This document shows, piece by piece, positions 1 to 5,562 of a DNA stretch of 13,839 bases (positions within the stretch are counted from its first letter, which is position 1; every line of letters starts with the position of its first letter). The translations under genes and the position numbers were made by a program. The notes beneath the pieces were generated by a model. It was not told the origin of the DNA. It did no database searches and worked only from the letters and a program-made list of their open reading frames with translations. Source of the DNA: Candidatus Omnitrophota bacterium (GTDB taxonomy: Bacteria; Omnitrophota; Koll11; Gygaellales; JAHJCI01); contig JAUXFU010000004.1 in the NCBI GenBank assembly GCA_030622705.1, forward strand, positions 1-13,839, in the 5' to 3' direction.

Positions 1-264
1 GGTTATTACGATAAGCAAGGGCAGACACATGGGTCTGCCCCTACGCCGACGGTTGGGACGATTATCCAATGGTTTAAATCCATTTCAACCAATGAATATA
101 TTCATAATGTCAAAAACAACAATTGGTTGTCATTCGATAAACATTTATGGCAACGCAATTTCTACGAACATGTCATCCGCGACGAATCCGACTTAAATCG
201 TATTCGTGAATACATTATAAACAATCCCGCCGGATGGGGAAAAGATGAATATTATTCAACCTGA
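1..264 (+). CDS. REP-associated tyrosine transposase (RAYT), C-terminal part
   Basis: The frame is open from the first base and ends at TGA 262-264, giving the last 87 residues of a protein whose start lies outside the window. The stretch LWQRNFYEHVIRD, then DLNRIREYIINNPAGW, is the hallmark C-terminal end of the Y1 (IS200-like) transposases of the RAYT group, which act on REP hairpins as single-stranded DNA. The catalytic HUH motif would be upstream and cannot be seen; the tyrosine in NFYEHVIRD is a candidate for the nucleophile. The segment around residues 7-15 (GQTHGSAPT) is encoded by a hairpin resembling the REPs downstream. REP copies start 80 bp after the stop, as expected for a RAYT with its cognate repeats. 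Family assignment is confident; whether the full gene is intact is unknown. Confidence 0.85.
   Translation, partial: GYYDKQGQTHGSAPTPTVGTIIQWFKSISTNEYIHNVKNNNWLSFDKHLWQRNFYEHVIRDESDLNRIREYIINNPAGWGKDEYYST
19..45 (-). repeat. REP-like hairpin inside the RAYT coding sequence
   Basis: GGGCAGAC (19-26) and GTCTGCCC (33-40) form a perfect 8-bp stem around a 6-nt loop, followed by CTACG. Read on the minus strand it begins CGTAGGGGC and has CC-ATGTG in the loop region, so it has the same architecture as the five downstream REPs (GTAGGGGC, stem, CTTGTGGG, stem) but in inverted orientation and with different stem bases. It is in frame and encodes GQTHGSAPT. Confidence 0.6.
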
Positions 265-343
265 ATATCAAAATTATAAATCGAATATAGAAATGAATGA
301 ATATTACACAACACCCAATCATATACATGAAATAATCCCCCCC

Positions 344-373
344 GTAGGGGCACCCCTTGTGGGCGCCCTGAAT
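344..373 (+). repeat. REP copy 1
   Basis: GTAGGGGCACCCCTTGTGGG followed by CGCCCTGAAT. Stem arms are GGGCACCC and GGGCGCCC around CTTGT, with a single A/C mismatch. It is the first REP after the RAYT stop codon, in a 191-bp gap that otherwise holds AT-rich sequence with nothing I recognise. Confidence 0.8.
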
Positions 374-415
374 GGTAACGTTATTCCCAATAAAAAAATG
401 GCGCATACAAATATT

Positions 416-443
416 AGGGCACCCCTTGTGGGTGCCCTGAATT
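416..443 (+). repeat. REP copy 2
   Basis: AGGGCACCCCTTGTGGGTGC then CCTGAATT. Arms GGGCACCC and GGGTGCCC pair perfectly over 8 bp around CTTGT. It lacks the leading GTAGG of the other copies. It ends right before the AAAGGAGG ribosome binding site of the CBS-domain gene, so the hairpin would lie directly upstream of that site in a transcript. Confidence 0.8.
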
Positions 444-455
444 AAAGGAGGGTAT

Positions 456-908
456 ATGTTGATAAAAGATATAATGACAAAAAATGTTATTACGGTTAGC
501 CCTGAAATGGAGATTCATAAATTGGCAGAATTATTTGTGGAGAGAAACATAAGCGGTGCTCCGGTAGTGGATGAGAGCGGAAAATTATTGGGAGTGGTAA
601 AGGAAGAAGGCGTGATTTTTCAGGATAAAAAAGTGCATCTGCCGACCTTTATCAGTCTTGCTTTTGGGTTTCTCGCTTTGGGAACTGAGAGATACAATGA
701 AGAAATAAAAAAGATTACAGCAAGCAAAGTATCCAGCATTATGGAAAAAGATATAGTTACTATCAATCTCAGCACAGAAATAGAGGATGTTGCTACTTTA
801 ATGATTGAAAAAGAGATTTATTATTTGCCCGTGATAGATAAAGATAAGTTAGTAGGTGTGGTTACAAAGAAAGATATTGTTCGTGCTATTGCGAAAGAAA
901 AGCTCTAA
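456..908 (+). CDS. CBS-domain-pair protein
   Basis: This 150-residue protein is two CBS motifs and little else. CBS1 covers roughly residues 1-55 (IMTKNVITVSPEMEI, then GAPVVDESGKLLGVV) and CBS2 roughly residues 93-147 (IMEKDIVTINLSTEI, then LPVIDKDKLVGVVTKKDIV). The linker PTFISLAFGFLALG resembles that of stand-alone CBS proteins. Such pairs bind adenosine nucleotides and act as regulatory modules; no catalytic domain is fused here, so the partner is unknown. The ATG has a strong Shine-Dalgarno sequence, AAAGGAGG at 444-451, with about 4 nt spacing. The gene is bracketed by REP copies 2 and 3. There is no signal peptide or membrane segment, so it is probably cytoplasmic. Confidence 0.9.
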   Translation: MLIKDIMTKNVITVSPEMEIHKLAELFVERNISGAPVVDESGKLLGVVKEEGVIFQDKKVHLPTFISLAFGFLALGTERYNEEIKKITASKVSSIMEKDIVTINLSTEIEDVATLMIEKEIYYLPVIDKDKLVGVVTKKDIVRAIAKEKL

Positions 909-916
909 TTACATTC

Positions 917-951
917 GCCCGTAGGGGCACCCCTTGTGGGTGCCCTGAATT
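917..951 (+). repeat. REP copy 3
   Basis: GCCCGTAGGGGCACCCCTTG then TGGGTGCCCTGAATT. The stem GGGCACCC (925-932) and GGGTGCCC (938-945) is perfect. It lies 8 bp after the CBS gene stop codon and could act as a transcript 3'-end structure, but no T-tract follows. Confidence 0.8.
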
Positions 952-966
952 ATCCGATTTATATGG

Positions 967-1009
967 ATTCTGCCCCTGGATTTAATCCAGGGCAAGCCGC
1001 AGAATGACT
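967..1009. repeat. Second-type palindromic repeat (ATTC...GAATGAC), copy A
   Basis: A two-tier inverted repeat. The outer arms are ATTCTGC (967-973) and GCAGAAT (999-1005); the inner arms are CCCTGGA (974-980) and TCCAGGG (986-992) around TTTAA. It ends in GAATGAC, like the copy at 1903-1928. This form resembles the GGATTC...GAATGAC repeats dispersed in many bacterial genomes. Together with REP 3 it fills most of the 123-bp gap between the CBS gene and the hydrolase. Confidence 0.65.
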
Positions 1010-1031
1010 TAAGGGGGATAGGAGTAAAACA

Positions 1032-1862
1032 ATGAAGGCCCTTTTGTATTTAGGTTTTTTTATTATTGTTTTCCTGATAGGTGTCCGGTATATTGAAAGA
1101 CACAACATATATTTTCCCGAAAAAGAGATTATTGCTTCACCAAAGGCAGTTGGGCTGGTCTATGAAGAGATTTATTTTAAAACATCTGATAATAAACAAT
1201 TAAATGGCTGGTTTGTACCTAATAATCAGGGGGAGATTTACCCCGTTAGAGAACGAAGTTCTCTAACGGGGTTTACGCTTATTTTTTGCCATGGTAACGC
1301 GGGTAATATTAGCCACAGGATAGACAAGATACTGTTATTACATAGATTAGGGCTTAATCTATTTATTTTTGATTACCGTGGTTATGGAAAAAGCCTCGGT
1401 GTGCCTTGCGAGGCAGGCTTATATAAGGACGCGGCTGCCGCGCATAGTTATCTGATTAAACAACGCGGAGTTTCACAAGACGATATCATTGTTTACGGAG
1501 AGTCTATTGGCGGGGTAGTTGCTGTTGATTTAGCGCATAGGGTCAAGCTGCGAGCGTTGATTACAGAGGAGGCATTTACATCAGTGAAGGATATGGGTAA
1601 AATAGTATATCCGTTTCTTCCTAAGTTTATATTTTCAAATAGATTTAATTGTATTTCCAAAATAAGGGAAGTTGAGTGTCCGAAGCTGATTATTCATAGC
1701 ATAGATGATGAGATTGTACCATTTCATTTGGGAGAAAGATTGTTCAACGCTGCTCAACCGCCAAAGAAATTCCTTAAAATAAGGGGTTCCCATAATACAG
1801 CCTTCTTAGATTCAAAGCAGCAATTTACCGAAGGCATAAGCTCTTTTTTGTATGATTTGTGA
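1032..1862 (+). CDS. Membrane-anchored alpha/beta hydrolase (ABHD13/BEM46-like)
   Basis: A 276-residue serine hydrolase of the alpha/beta fold. Residues 3-18 form a hydrophobic helix after MKA, a probable N-terminal membrane anchor or uncleaved signal, placing the catalytic domain outside the cytoplasmic membrane. The oxyanion-side motif HGNAGN is at 87-92, FDYRGYGKS at 113-121, the nucleophile elbow GESIGG with Ser158, the acid in IDDEIVP (Asp226 most likely) and the base in GSHN (His254), so the triad is complete. The substrate cannot be read from sequence; family members are esterase- or peptidase-like. The ATG has a GGAG-type ribosome site at 1020-1024. Residues 70-80 (YPVRERSSLTG) are encoded by a 31-bp perfect palindrome, between the beta strand GWFVP and the conserved TLIFCHGN strand, so the insert probably extends a surface loop and leaves the core intact. 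Confidence 0.9.
   Translation: MKALLYLGFFIIVFLIGVRYIERHNIYFPEKEIIASPKAVGLVYEEIYFKTSDNKQLNGWFVPNNQGEIYPVRERSSLTGFTLIFCHGNAGNISHRIDKILLLHRLGLNLFIFDYRGYGKSLGVPCEAGLYKDAAAAHSYLIKQRGVSQDDIIVYGESIGGVVAVDLAHRVKLRALITEEAFTSVKDMGKIVYPFLPKFIFSNRFNCISKIREVECPKLIIHSIDDEIVPFHLGERLFNAAQPPKKFLKIRGSHNTAFLDSKQQFTEGISSFLYDL
1241..1271. repeat. 31-bp perfect palindrome inside the hydrolase gene
   Basis: CCCCGTTAGAGAAC (1241-1254), a GAA loop and GTTCTCTAACGGGG (1258-1271) form a perfect 14-bp stem. It is read in frame and encodes residues 71-80 (PVRERSSLTG). An almost identical copy, with one base changed, lies in the ispE-spoVG gap at 9299-9329, so this is a dispersed element and not chance codon choice. Confidence 0.9.
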
Positions 1863-1865
1863 AGA

Positions 1866-1896
1866 GTAGGGGCGGCCCCTTGTGGGCGCCCTGAAG
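1866..1896 (+). repeat. REP copy 4
   Basis: GTAGGGGCGGCCCCTTGTGG then GCGCCCTGAAG. It has one extra G in the left arm compared with the other copies, so the stem has a bulge. It begins 3 bp after the hydrolase stop codon. Confidence 0.75.
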
Positions 1897-1902
1897 TTCT
1901 GG

Positions 1903-1928
1903 ATTCCCCGGTCAAGCCGGGGAATGAC
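1903..1928. repeat. Second-type palindromic repeat (ATTC...GAATGAC), copy B
   Basis: ATTCCCCGG (1903-1911) and CCGGGGAAT (1917-1925) make a perfect 9-bp stem around TCAAG, followed by GAC. It shares its outer bases and the GAATGAC end with copy A at 967-1009. A weaker trace, GCAAGCCGCAGGATGACA, follows at about 1952-1969 and may be the end of a third, degraded copy. Confidence 0.65.
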
Positions 1929-2015
1929 AAAAAAGGCAATTGCGACACAGTTGCAAGCCGCAGGATGACAGGGAGAGGGTTTACGGGATGATGAGAAATT
2001 GGGTATTGTGTTCCG

Positions 2016-2090
2016 TGATTTAATGGAATAATAATCACGGCGATTTAATGGAATAATAATCACGGCGATTTAATGGAATAATAATCACGA
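2016..2090. repeat. 25-bp tandem repeat, three copies
   Basis: The unit CGATTTAATGGAATAATAAT plus CACGG occurs three times head to tail (2016-2040, 2041-2065, 2066-2090). Copy 1 differs in its first base and copy 3 in its last. Just upstream, CCGTGATT (2013-2020) and AATCACGG (2033-2040) make an 8-bp inverted repeat that spans the first unit; copies 2 and 3 have lost this pairing. There are no spacers, so it is not a CRISPR array. It lies between the two hydrolase genes and ends where REP copy 5 begins. Confidence 0.9.
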
Positions 2091-2120
2091 CGTAGGGGCG
2101 CCCCTTGTGGGCGCCCTAAA
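2091..2120 (+). repeat. REP copy 5
   Basis: CGTAGGGGCGCCCCTTGTGG then GCGCCCTAAA. The arms GGGCGCCC and GGGCGCCC pair perfectly, with G-C where copies 2 and 3 have A-T, a compensatory change. It abuts the tandem repeat on the left and ends about 6 bp before the start codon of the next gene. Confidence 0.8.
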
Positions 2121-2126
2121 CTTCCG

Positions 2127-2867
2127 ATGAAAGAATTAAAATTAAACACACGAGGGGGTATTCAGATTGCTTTGAATCATTATGATTCCAAAAAAAGAAA
2201 TATTGTGGTAATAATCTGCCCGGGTTGTTTTATGTGCAAGGACGCGAAATCTTTTGTAGGCATCTCAGAGAGGTTGTTCAAAAAATATGATGTTATGACT
2301 ATGGATTTTAGGGGGCATGGCAGGAGTACGGGGTTGTTTACGTTTACGGCAAAAGAATACCACGATTTGAAGGTTGTCGTGGATTTCGCGAGAAAGCAGT
2401 ATCAGGTTATCGGGATTGTTGGTTTTTCGTTAGGGGCGGCTACCGCGCTTATATACGCTTCCAAGTATAAAAATATAAACAGTATTATCGCGGTCAGCGC
2501 TCCTGCTGATTTTGATAAGATTGAAAATCATTTTTGGGATAAGGATGCTGTTATTTCGGCAATAGAGAGGTTTGAAATCGGCAAGGCCCCTTGTATCAGG
2601 CCGGGGAATCTGTTTCTTAAAAAAATAAAGCCGATAGAGGTTATTGACAATGTCGGCCCTGTTCCTATTTTATTTATTGCAGGCAGAAGAGACCCGATTG
2701 TTTACCCCTGGCATAACAGGAAATTGTACAATAAAGCAAATAAGCCTAAATCCGTGGTTTATTTCGACGATGGTTTTCACGCGGAAGAGCTTTATATAAA
2801 GTCGAAGCTTAAGTTCTTAAGCGTATGTAATGATTGGTTTGCTAAAACCTTAAGCGAGCAAAAATAA
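2127..2867 (+). CDS. Alpha/beta hydrolase, cytoplasmic
   Basis: A 246-residue alpha/beta hydrolase without a signal peptide or membrane helix. The oxyanion-side strand VVIICPGC is at 27-34, TMDFRGHGRSTG at 58-69, the nucleophile elbow GFSLGAA with Ser101, the acid in GRRDPIV (Asp189) and the base in DGFHAEEL (His218), a complete catalytic triad. It may be a lysophospholipase- or acyl-esterase-type enzyme, but the substrate is not evident. It is distantly similar in layout to the hydrolase at 1032-1862 but lacks its membrane anchor. No Shine-Dalgarno sequence is visible before the ATG; REP copy 5 occupies that position, so a different start or repeat-affected initiation is possible. No terminator hairpin is visible in the 41-bp gap to the convergent gene downstream. 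Confidence 0.85.
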   Translation: MKELKLNTRGGIQIALNHYDSKKRNIVVIICPGCFMCKDAKSFVGISERLFKKYDVMTMDFRGHGRSTGLFTFTAKEYHDLKVVVDFARKQYQVIGIVGFSLGAATALIYASKYKNINSIIAVSAPADFDKIENHFWDKDAVISAIERFEIGKAPCIRPGNLFLKKIKPIEVIDNVGPVPILFIAGRRDPIVYPWHNRKLYNKANKPKSVVYFDDGFHAEELYIKSKLKFLSVCNDWFAKTLSEQK

Positions 2868-2908
2868 GTAAGAGTACGGGGCAAAAGGATTTAGGGGGTA
2901 GAGGTGTT

Positions 2909-4333
2909 TTATGGAGTGGCGGTGAACCTATAGGTATTGGGGCTGGTTTTTAGTTTGGCCAGGAATTTCAGGAAATAGTATTGCTTTTTTTCCACTAGGA
3001 GGCTATTTCCGTAATCCTGTTTTTCCTGCCGAAATTTTTCTTCATCAGGTTCAACGCGTTCGGCGAGTTTGACAATATAGAATCCGGAGGCAGAGTCGAT
3101 TACCGGGCTGAGAGCGTTTTGCTGTAGATTTTCTATTGCTCCAAAGAATATATCAGAGTCGCCAAGCCCCTCAACGTATCCCTTGCGTTTGAATAATTCC
3201 GTCTTGCCTGTTTTTAGATTGAATTTCTTCGCGGCAGAGGCTATGTTGGATGTCTGTACTTCATTGCGGCAGGCGGTTAATTTTTCTTTGGCTATTTGTT
3301 TTGCCTTTTCAAGGCGCGCTAATTGGCTTACCTTATCTTTTACTTCTTTGAAGGACAGGACATAGGGGGCTTTCTTATCCTTCAATCTTATAAAATAAAC
3401 AGCCTCAGTATCTCCCTGGATAGGCTCAGGCCAGGCTTTACCCTGAGGCTTTAATTTTTCAATGGCCTGTAGGATTTCCGTTGACCAGCCAATCTTAGGG
3501 ATGGGGTCATTGTTGCTGAAAGGCCCGGTTTCTTTGAGTTCAAGATTCATATCCTTAACTATGTCTTGTAAGCTAAAACCCTGGTTGAATGACTGCATAA
3601 TTTTGTTTATTGTTTCTTTTTCCTTTGTGTCTATGTTGATATATTCTAAATTATAAGCAAGAGGCTGCTTGAATTGTTCAGGGTTTTGATTATAATAATC
3701 GGATAATTCGTTATCCTGCAGCGAGACGTCGTTAAGGAAATCCCCGGCTATTGCGGTGATATATTCAAGGCTTATTTGCTCATTTTCTTTTATATACTCC
3801 CGCTTAATTTCCTCGTCGCTTATTGTGATTTCCCGGGTGACGCTTGCATAGAGCTTGGCAATGATTAAGTTGTCGCGTGTTTCCTCTTCGAACATTCGGG
3901 GTTTGGTTCGGAAGAAATAGTTAACCATCTCGCGATAAGAACCGGGATTAAATACGCCGTCTCTTTGGAAGAAGGGATATTGTTTGATAAAGTTTATTAC
4001 CTCTTTGTTATTAATTTTTATCCTGCGCCTTTTGGCCTCAGTAAGCAAAATGATTCTATCCCAGGTTTGGGTTTCCAGATCAAGATATTTTCCTAACTTT
4101 GCCAGTTGTTCTTCGCCTATGCGAATCAGATATTGGTCCCAAATCGCTTTGTAATTTTTTCGATATTCCTGTATGTTTATTGTTTTGCCGGATATTATTC
4201 CGAGGGAAACTGTTTTTTTTCTGCCGCGCATTGCCGAACCGAATCCCCAGAAACAAAAAGCGGGGATGATTATCGCGGCTAAGGCTATCCAGATTTTCTT
4301 AGCTGTTTTCCTGTTTCGCAGCGTTTTAAGCAT
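2909..4333 (-). CDS. PpiD/SurA-like membrane-anchored periplasmic chaperone (peptidyl-prolyl isomerase family)
   Basis: A 474-residue protein with the PpiD layout. A basic N-terminus (MLKTLRNRKTAKK) precedes one membrane helix at about residues 14-32 (IWIALAAIIIPAFCFWGFG), so the rest faces the periplasm. A SurA N-terminal-type region covers about 45-190, including NNKEVINFIKQYPFFQRDGV and TREITISDEEIKREY. Two further segments resemble divergent parvulin units: about 195-330, and about 385-430 with SGFYIVKLAERVEP. I do not see a clean set of parvulin active-site residues, so it may be a chaperone more than an active isomerase. The family assists folding of exported and outer-membrane proteins, which fits a double-membrane cell. 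On the minus strand the start codon is preceded by AGGA (complement of 4346-4349). It is transcribed divergently from hisG. Confidence 0.8.
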   Translation of the reverse strand: MLKTLRNRKTAKKIWIALAAIIIPAFCFWGFGSAMRGRKKTVSLGIISGKTINIQEYRKNYKAIWDQYLIRIGEEQLAKLGKYLDLETQTWDRIILLTEAKRRRIKINNKEVINFIKQYPFFQRDGVFNPGSYREMVNYFFRTKPRMFEEETRDNLIIAKLYASVTREITISDEEIKREYIKENEQISLEYITAIAGDFLNDVSLQDNELSDYYNQNPEQFKQPLAYNLEYINIDTKEKETINKIMQSFNQGFSLQDIVKDMNLELKETGPFSNNDPIPKIGWSTEILQAIEKLKPQGKAWPEPIQGDTEAVYFIRLKDKKAPYVLSFKEVKDKVSQLARLEKAKQIAKEKLTACRNEVQTSNIASAAKKFNLKTGKTELFKRKGYVEGLGDSDIFFGAIENLQQNALSPVIDSASGFYIVKLAERVEPDEEKFRQEKQDYGNSLLVEKKQYYFLKFLAKLKTSPNTYRFTATP

Positions 4334-4418
4334 AGTGTTTTTCCTAATCTAAGGTTTGTTATAAATTTCTGAAACCCGTATCATAAGCTTCAGGCATATT
4401 ATAAATGATTTTTTTTGC

Positions 4419-4447
4419 TTTACAAGGTAATATTCAGTTTGTATAAT
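4419..4447 (+). promoter_or_regulatory. Sigma70-type promoter for the hisG operon
   Basis: TTTACA at 4419-4424 and TATAAT at 4442-4447 are separated by exactly 17 bp: five of six matches at -35 and a full match at -10. The predicted transcription start is near 4454, about 48 nt before the TTG start codon of hisG. This is the best promoter match I found, and it fits the head of the long downstream operon. Confidence 0.75.
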
Positions 4448-4501
4448 AGGATAATTAATTTGAGGCAAAAAGATAAAATAGAATCTAAGGAGAACAGGAC
4501 T

Positions 4502-5392
4502 TTGAAAAGCGCTGGGTTAAGGATACTTAAGTTAGGTTTACCCAAGGGCAGTTTACAGGAAGCGACCTTTAGGATGTTTGCCTGCGCCGGTTTTAATTTA
4601 ACAATTCCCCAGCGCTCATACCGGCCTTCTGTCGATGACCCGGAAATCGAGCCGGTCCTTTTGCGGGCACAGGAGATGTCGCGTTATGTTGAAGACGAGG
4701 CATTGGATTGTGGAATTTGCGGTAGTGACTGGGTAGAGGAGAATAAATCAGACGTGGTGCGGGTAACCGAGCTTGCTTATTCCAAACAGACTCTGAAGCC
4801 GGTGCGCTGGGTTTTGGCTGTTCCCGAGGATTCTAAGATTCGCTCTATTCGCGATTTAAACGGCAAGCGCATTGCTACAGAATTAGTTAAGGTGAGCAAG
4901 AATTTTTTGCGCAAAAACAAGATAACGGCAGATGTAGAATTTAGCTGGGGGGCGACTGAGGTTAAGGTGGCTGCCGGCCTGGTGGATGCAATTGTGGAAT
5001 TGACCGAGACAGGAAGAAGCCTTAAGGCAAATAAGCTAAGAGAGCTAACTACGGTTTGCGAGTCCAGGACTCAGTTTATTGCCAATAAAAAATCCTATAA
5101 GGACCCTTTTAAACGCGCTAAGATGGAGCAGATAATTATGCTTCTTAAAGGCGCTATTACCGCTCAGGAAAGGGTGGGGCTGAAGATGAACGTGAGGAAG
5201 AAGGATTTGGAAAGACTGAGTGCTATATTGCCGGCGTTAAGAGAGCCGACAATTTCACTTCTGACTGTTAAGGGGTGGTTGGCGCTGGAGACTATAATCG
5301 ACAAGGAGTCGGTGCGCAGAATAATCCCTAAGTTGAAACAGGCCGGGGCAGAAGGGATAATTGAGTATTCTTTAAATAAGGTTATAAATTGA
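4502..5392 (+). CDS. hisG: ATP phosphoribosyltransferase, long form
   Basis: HisG joins ATP and PRPP in the first, histidine-inhibited step of histidine biosynthesis. LGLPKGSLQ at residues 11-19 is the N-terminal signature and VELTETGRSLKAN (165-177) the PRPP-binding loop region. Residues of about 222-292, ending AGAEGIIEYSLNKV, form the C-terminal domain of the long form, which binds histidine, so no HisZ partner is needed. I start it at TTG 4502, giving 296 residues: AAGGAG lies at 4487-4492 with 9-nt spacing and a near-consensus promoter ends at 4447. The frame is open back to a TTG at 4415, but that start lies inside the promoter and would add 29 AT-rich codons unlike the family. No other his gene is present. 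It is the first gene of the operon; a 33-codon gene follows after 60 bp. Confidence 0.93.
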   Translation: MKSAGLRILKLGLPKGSLQEATFRMFACAGFNLTIPQRSYRPSVDDPEIEPVLLRAQEMSRYVEDEALDCGICGSDWVEENKSDVVRVTELAYSKQTLKPVRWVLAVPEDSKIRSIRDLNGKRIATELVKVSKNFLRKNKITADVEFSWGATEVKVAAGLVDAIVELTETGRSLKANKLRELTTVCESRTQFIANKKSYKDPFKRAKMEQIIMLLKGAITAQERVGLKMNVRKKDLERLSAILPALREPTISLLTVKGWLALETIIDKESVRRIIPKLKQAGAEGIIEYSLNKVIN

Positions 5393-5452
5393 AAGAAATC
5401 AAAAGCCAGAGAATTTTTCCGTAATCTGGATACTACACGAAGTGAGGGATGA

Positions 5453-5554
5453 ATGCCTTGCGGCAGAAAGAGGAAATTAAAGAAGATTCGCACGCACAAG
5501 CGCAAGAAAACGCGTCGCAAGCTTAGACATTTAAAGAAAAGGGATTGGGCATAA
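5453..5554 (+). CDS. Small basic protein, AURKAIP1/COX24-like (mS38/bS22-like) ribosomal protein
   Basis: ATG 5453 opens a 33-codon frame ending at TAA 5552-5554. The product begins MPCGRKRKLKKIRTHKRKK and ends RRKLRHLKKRDWA; about half of its residues are Lys or Arg. The pattern KI-x-THKRKK-x-RRK-x-RH-x-KK is, from memory, that of the short bacterial AURKAIP1/COX24-domain proteins, for example the Bacteroidota ones beginning MPSGKKRKRHK. These are related to mitochondrial mS38 and mycobacterial bS22, which lie on the small ribosomal subunit. GTGAGGG (5442-5448) is a good ribosome binding site 4 nt before the start. It lies between hisG and the TPR gene. It is too short for most gene finders and easily missed. 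The family call is from motif recognition; a chance basic ORF is unlikely given the site and pattern. Confidence 0.75.
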   Translation: MPCGRKRKLKKIRTHKRKKTRRKLRHLKKRDWA

Positions 5555-5562
5555 CTTCGGTA

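Noticed and set aside
245..445. 66-codon plus-strand frame over REP copies 1 and 2
   Set aside because: It overlaps the RAYT end, its second half is REP sequence (APLVGALN twice), and it has no ribosome binding site or family resemblance.
1754..2063. Two minus-strand frames between the hydrolase genes
   Set aside because: They consist of translated REP, second-type palindrome and tandem repeat sequence (such as RTSGRPQGAAPT), a common false-gene pattern.
2016..2090. CRISPR array
   Set aside because: The three 25-bp units are directly adjacent, with no spacers and no cas genes nearby.
4415..4501. 29-residue N-terminal extension of HisG from TTG 4415
   Set aside because: It overlaps a near-consensus promoter, is AT-rich, and the TTG at 4502 has a proper ribosome site and gives the normal protein length.
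5164..5520. 118-codon minus-strand frame over the end of hisG and the small ribosomal-like gene
   Set aside because: Antisense to conserved HisG C-terminal domain and to the basic 33-codon gene; no recognisable features.
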